Shown: positions 60,631 through 64,000 of the stretch, piece by piece
Position numbering within the stretch: position 1 is the first letter of the stretch
Layout: each line of letters begins with the position of its first letter
NCBI GenBank assembly: GCA_026127925.1
Contig: JAJSLM010000002.1
Location: forward strand, 124,001 to 188,000
DNA: 64,000 nt
Source of the DNA: Thermoplasmatales archaeon
GTDB taxonomy: Archaea > Thermoplasmatota > Thermoplasmata > Thermoplasmatales > Thermoplasmataceae
Direction of reading: 5' to 3'
Notes under the pieces: model-generated
The model's database searches: none
Told to the model about the DNA's origin: nothing
What the model saw: only the letters and a program-made list of their open reading frames with translations
Made by a program: the position numbers and the translations under genes

Positions 60631-63600
60631 ATGAAAGCAAAACGTTTATTATTGACAATGTTGCCTGCGGTTCTGATAGCTGTCATAATGATATCCGGAG
60701 CCTTTTCTGCAGCCCAGTTTACACAGCAGAGATCCGTGCAGGCAAAACCGGAACTTGTTTTTAATAACCAGACACTAAACCTGAGCGGTTTGGAACACAG
60801 CGTGAATGTTGTTCAGGACAGCAACGGCGTATACCACATATACGCCCAGGACAACCACGATCTGTTCTATGCCCTCGGCTTTGTGCAGTCCGAAAACAGA
60901 CTGTTTGAGATGGAGACATACGCCCTTGAAGGAATGGGTCTCATGTCAACATTTTTCGGCCCGTCTTATCAGCCGTATGATGAATTTCAGGCGCTTACAG
61001 GCGCGCCTCTGACAGCTCAGAGGGATTGGAATTCCGTTGTGCAGAACAGAACCACAAATGCCACCGACAGCCTTACATATGCCGCACTTACTGCATACGC
61101 AGAAGGCATAAACTCATACATAAACTACACGCGAGATATCGGAGTTCTTCCGACAATGTTCGCCCTTACAGGTACAACTCCATTTTACTGGTCTCCTGTA
61201 TACTCCTTCGCCGTTCAGGAGGTCATGACGCAGTCTCTTGCCTTCGGAACGAATCCTCTTGTATTCTCCCTCGTCTATTCTCTTCTCGGGAACCAGACAT
61301 ACGACCTGATACCGACATTCTCCCCGGTACAGACTTATTATTACGGTGGCTATACAGGCGCGCCTAACCAGAGCGTTCTGGCAATGTCGCAAAATACGTA
61401 TCCGGTAAATGCGGCGCTGAGATCGCTTATCGTCAAGGTTATGGAGGAGTTCGATCCCCTCTCGATCATAACAAAGAACGATACTCTCGACATGTCATAC
61501 TGGCTCCCGCATGGGCACAGCAACGAATGGGTCGTTGCAGGGAACAGAACAGCGACAGGCTACCCAATACTGACCGGTGGCCCTGTTCTGGCGTTCTCAC
61601 TCCCGTCAATATGGTTCCAGGTTCAACTTGTCGATCCCTCTTTTGACGTCTACGGTGTCGTTCTCCCCGGAGCTCCCTCGGTAATCATAGGCTTCAATCG
61701 GAATATCGCATGGACACTTACCGATGTGCAGGACATATCGAGCCAGAACTTCTTCTTCTCACAGACGGTGAACAACGGAAAATACTTGTGGAATGGCTCT
61801 TATTTCCCGGTGAAGCAGTATGACATAAACGGCGTCGAAGTCAACTGGACAAACCTGGGACCGATAATGGCACTCAACGGTACTACGGCACTCGTTATGG
61901 ACTGGCTTGGAAATCGAGTGTCCAATGAGATAGGCATCCTTCTTGACATCAACACGGCTTCAGACTGGTCGCAGTTCCGTTCGGACCTGAGCATGTGGGT
62001 CGCTCCGTTCCAGAACTTCGCCTTCGCTGACAGAAACACTATCGGAGATATATCTGCAGGGATGTATCCAATATTTTCTTCATCCAGCGGCATTCCTTAC
62101 AACCCTGCCGGGGTTATGCCAGGGAACGGCGAAGAGTACATCTCAGGTGAAATTCCTTACAGCATGATACCGCATGCGGTCAATCCGCCATCTGGATACA
62201 TTGTATCCTCGAACCAGAGGCAGGTGGGCCCGTCATATCCCTACTGGCTCGGAAACACGCTCACCAACAGCCCCGGTTACAGGGCAGAGCTTGAGGCGTC
62301 ATATCTCGCTACGCACCCGAAAGTGAGTGTGCAGGACATGATGAATCTTCAGCTGAAGAACTTCACAGACTATGAGGCTGTCCTGGCGATGCCCTACATT
62401 CTCTCCGATCTTCCTCATACCGGCTATTCCGGTGCGGTATCGAGCATGTTCTCCTCGTGGAACGATAGCATGTCGCCCTCCTCGAAAACTGCGACAGTAT
62501 GGTTCTTCTTTTACGAGAACCTCTTCAACGATACATTCATACCCTATCTCACAGAGAAGGGATGGATACCCTCATACGAGAATGTCCTTGGATATCCGTC
62601 GGGCCTGAGCGGAAGCCTTCCCAACACTTCAGGATACTCACCCATGGACATGGTCATGCTTCAGGTGATCGAACAGGGAACCGCAAAGCCATTCTCGAAT
62701 ATGAGCGTGGCTTCGCTCATGTCCGAGGCTGCAAACCAGACCATGTCGTATCTTAACTCGAATTTCCCCAGCGGGAACTACACATGGTCGAATTTCTACG
62801 GCTTCGTCTTTCCGAATCTGTGGGGCATATCTCAGTTCAATGTCGGCCCTCTCGTGACAGGTGGAGATTTCAACACACCGAACGACGCAGGCGGAATATC
62901 CCCGGACTTCCCGCAGGGTGGCCAGAGCTGGGTCATGGTTGCGAACCTCTCGAACCTCTCGAATTCATACGGTGTATACCCCGGGGGGCAGAGCGAGAAC
63001 CCCGAGAGTCCGCTATATGCGAACTATGTCAGTGACTGGGTATCCGGCGATTACCTTCACCTCCTCTTTGTTTCCAATTACACTCTCTTTTCCTCAAGCG
63101 AGGTCATGGATCGTTCGCTCTTCGTTCCTGACAGTGTGCCCGGCGATATGACAGCTAAGATTGTTGCATATTCGGGCGAGATCATCACCGGAACGGTGAA
63201 CGCCACAGGATACGACTTCGGTGTGTACATCGAACCGGGCGTGACCAACGTCTATGTATTCCACGCCCGTGTTTTCGGAGCCAACGATCAGGGCATAATT
63301 GCTGTGGACACACATGGCATATTCATCGTCGACAGCAATATAAGTCACAACGATCTCCATCCGAATCCGGCCATACCTCTTAACACAGGCCTCGGCTTAT
63401 ACGGTGTATCCGATTCATACGTGATCGGTAATATCGTGACCTATGACGGAGCCGGAGGCATCGTTGTCGCGAACACTGGAAAGATACCCACGGGACTCCC
63501 GTTCCCTCAGGAGAACATGTCAGCGAACAACAACTTCATCGCGCAAAATTACGTTGCCTATGACGCAGACGGATGCGGTATCGTCATAGCGGCGTTCAAC

Positions 63601-64000
63601 GCAGGATCGACGGTTGCAAACAACTGGGTCTTCAATAACACGGTCATGGGAAGCATGCAGCTCAACAACGGAACCTTCACTGGACCGTATGTCGGTACCA
63701 TCGTGGTTGCTGCAGACACACCCGGTACGATGAACACAGGAACCGTAGTTCTGGACAACACGGTGATCGGAGGTCTCGAATCGAGCATAGTCGTCAACGC
63801 CCAGGCTCCAACAGCTGAGGTTAATGGTGTGGATATCATAGGGAACGTCCTGATACATGGTGGATTCCAGAGGGTCAACGCACCACCCTTCAGCAATGCT
63901 TCCGATCTCAACCTCCCACCTGCTCCTAATGCGATCGCGGTCTACGGGAACTACCAGCCAGGCATGCCCTTCTCACCTACAGTTGTGAACGTCTTCGCCT
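60631..64000 (+). CDS. Penicillin amidase (peptidase S45)-family surface enzyme fused to a beta-helix region (3' end outside window)
   Basis: The frame from ATG 60631 is open for all 1123 complete codons to the window end. Signal peptide RLLLTMLPAVLIAVIMISGAFSAAQ (about 5-29). The S45 core follows: NVVQDSNGVYHIYAQDNHDLFYALGFVQSENRLFEMETYA, the autoprocessing nucleophile Ser297 in LPHGHSNEWVVAG, TGGPVLAFSLPSIWFQ, VVLPGAPSVIIGFNRNIAWTLTDVQD and an RGG-free linker. The usual GSN at the nucleophile reads HSN. From about residue 870 repeated short strands (GIGVYGVSDSYVIGNIVTYDGAGGIVV; NNFIAQNYVAYDADGCGIVIA; NNWVFNNTVMG) form a right-handed beta-helix/NosD-like region. Exported, probably an acid-stable amidase with a surface-binding domain. 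Usual S45 proteins end near 800. Confidence 0.88.
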   Translation, partial: MKAKRLLLTMLPAVLIAVIMISGAFSAAQFTQQRSVQAKPELVFNNQTLNLSGLEHSVNVVQDSNGVYHIYAQDNHDLFYALGFVQSENRLFEMETYALEGMGLMSTFFGPSYQPYDEFQALTGAPLTAQRDWNSVVQNRTTNATDSLTYAALTAYAEGINSYINYTRDIGVLPTMFALTGTTPFYWSPVYSFAVQEVMTQSLAFGTNPLVFSLVYSLLGNQTYDLIPTFSPVQTYYYGGYTGAPNQSVLAMSQNTYPVNAALRSLIVKVMEEFDPLSIITKNDTLDMSYWLPHGHSNEWVVAGNRTATGYPILTGGPVLAFSLPSIWFQVQLVDPSFDVYGVVLPGAPSVIIGFNRNIAWTLTDVQDISSQNFFFSQTVNNGKYLWNGSYFPVKQYDINGVEVNWTNLGPIMALNGTTALVMDWLGNRVSNEIGILLDINTASDWSQFRSDLSMWVAPFQNFAFADRNTIGDISAGMYPIFSSSSGIPYNPAGVMPGNGEEYISGEIPYSMIPHAVNPPSGYIVSSNQRQVGPSYPYWLGNTLTNSPGYRAELEASYLATHPKVSVQDMMNLQLKNFTDYEAVLAMPYILSDLPHTGYSGAVSSMFSSWNDSMSPSSKTATVWFFFYENLFNDTFIPYLTEKGWIPSYENVLGYPSGLSGSLPNTSGYSPMDMVMLQVIEQGTAKPFSNMSVASLMSEAANQTMSYLNSNFPSGNYTWSNFYGFVFPNLWGISQFNVGPLVTGGDFNTPNDAGGISPDFPQGGQSWVMVANLSNLSNSYGVYPGGQSENPESPLYANYVSDWVSGDYLHLLFVSNYTLFSSSEVMDRSLFVPDSVPGDMTAKIVAYSGEIITGTVNATGYDFGVYIEPGVTNVYVFHARVFGANDQGIIAVDTHGIFIVDSNISHNDLHPNPAIPLNTGLGLYGVSDSYVIGNIVTYDGAGGIVVANTGKIPTGLPFPQENMSANNNFIAQNYVAYDADGCGIVIAAFNAGSTVANNWVFNNTVMGSMQLNNGTFTGPYVGTIVVAADTPGTMNTGTVVLDNTVIGGLESSIVVNAQAPTAEVNGVDIIGNVLIHGGFQRVNAPPFSNASDLNLPPAPNAIAVYGNYQPGMPFSPTVVNVFA

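Noticed and set aside
63520-63911. Long minus-strand frames inside the penicillin-amidase gene
   Set aside because: They exist because the G/C-rich codons avoid stops in antisense. The plus frame is continuous with S45 motifs and a signal peptide.
1-64000. CRISPR array or insertion sequence
   Set aside because: No regularly spaced direct repeats of 24-40 bp and no transposase with flanking inverted repeats were found by reading. The TGCAT array is too short per unit and unspaced by unique sequence of CRISPR length.

Overview
The window reads as a chromosomal segment of an acidophilic, cell-wall-less euryarchaeon of the order Thermoplasmatales (class Thermoplasmata). The evidence is archaeal information-processing genes (Sec61 beta and gamma, Spt5, NAC, class I CCA-adding enzyme, ribosomal proteins S12 and S7, deoxyhypusine synthase, KptA), glycerol-1-phosphate dehydrogenase for archaeal ether lipids, a mevalonate-3-kinase-like protein typical of the Thermoplasma mevalonate route, a thermopsin-family acid protease, and many TATA boxes 25-30 nt upstream of start codons (leaderless mRNAs). 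Genus and species cannot be fixed from the sequence alone.

Region 1 (1-11.4 kb) is mostly housekeeping: the 3' end of a mevalonate 3-kinase-like gene, Sec61 beta, tRNA-Glu(CTC), a membrane-anchored protein, a 2,4-dienoyl-CoA-reductase-type SDR, then a tight secE-spt5-unknown-PUA cluster, tRNA-Phe, nac-cca, tRNA-Gln directly followed by a MoaD/SAMP-like gene, and a YedY/sulfite-oxidase-type molybdoenzyme. Region 2 (11.5-24.6 kb) is metabolic: formate-tetrahydrofolate ligase, an Old-Yellow-Enzyme/FadH-like flavoprotein, RNA 2'-phosphotransferase, PRPP synthetase, branched-chain aminotransferase, an S66 peptidase, a DUF2079 membrane protein, glutamate decarboxylase and a glycosyltransferase.

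Region 3 (24.5-34.8 kb) is membrane-rich: a gene of the DUF457/YdjM type broken by one in-frame TAG, two ABC-2 exporter pairs, a membrane-protein/winged-helix pair, an MFS carrier, an aminotransferase and an acyl-CoA synthetase. Region 4 (35-46 kb) returns to core functions: isoaspartyl peptidase, egsA-UPF0179-YchF-like GTPase, PPP phosphatase, rps12-rps7, rhodanese, deoxyhypusine synthase, an ornithine-cyclodeaminase-family enzyme, a TIGR01777 epimerase and an XdhC-like protein.

Region 5 (46-64 kb) looks accessory and surface-directed. It holds a 969-residue secreted, membrane-anchored glycoprotein, a beta-propeller surface protein, a thermopsin-like protease, two more surface proteins sharing an FTExGLPxGxxW Ig-like module, a phage-type ssDNA-annealing-like protein facing a small winged-helix regulator across two related palindromes, and an HTH/coiled-coil protein preceded by a helically phased TGCAT array. 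It ends in an open, very long penicillin-amidase gene fused to a beta-helix region, which runs past the window end. Codons look more G/C-rich from about 49 kb on than in the first 46 kb (visual impression). The most unusual items are the TGCAT array with its HTH gene, the amber-interrupted membrane gene, the paired-operator locus and the amidase/beta-helix fusion. No CRISPR array, complete insertion sequence or rRNA gene was seen.
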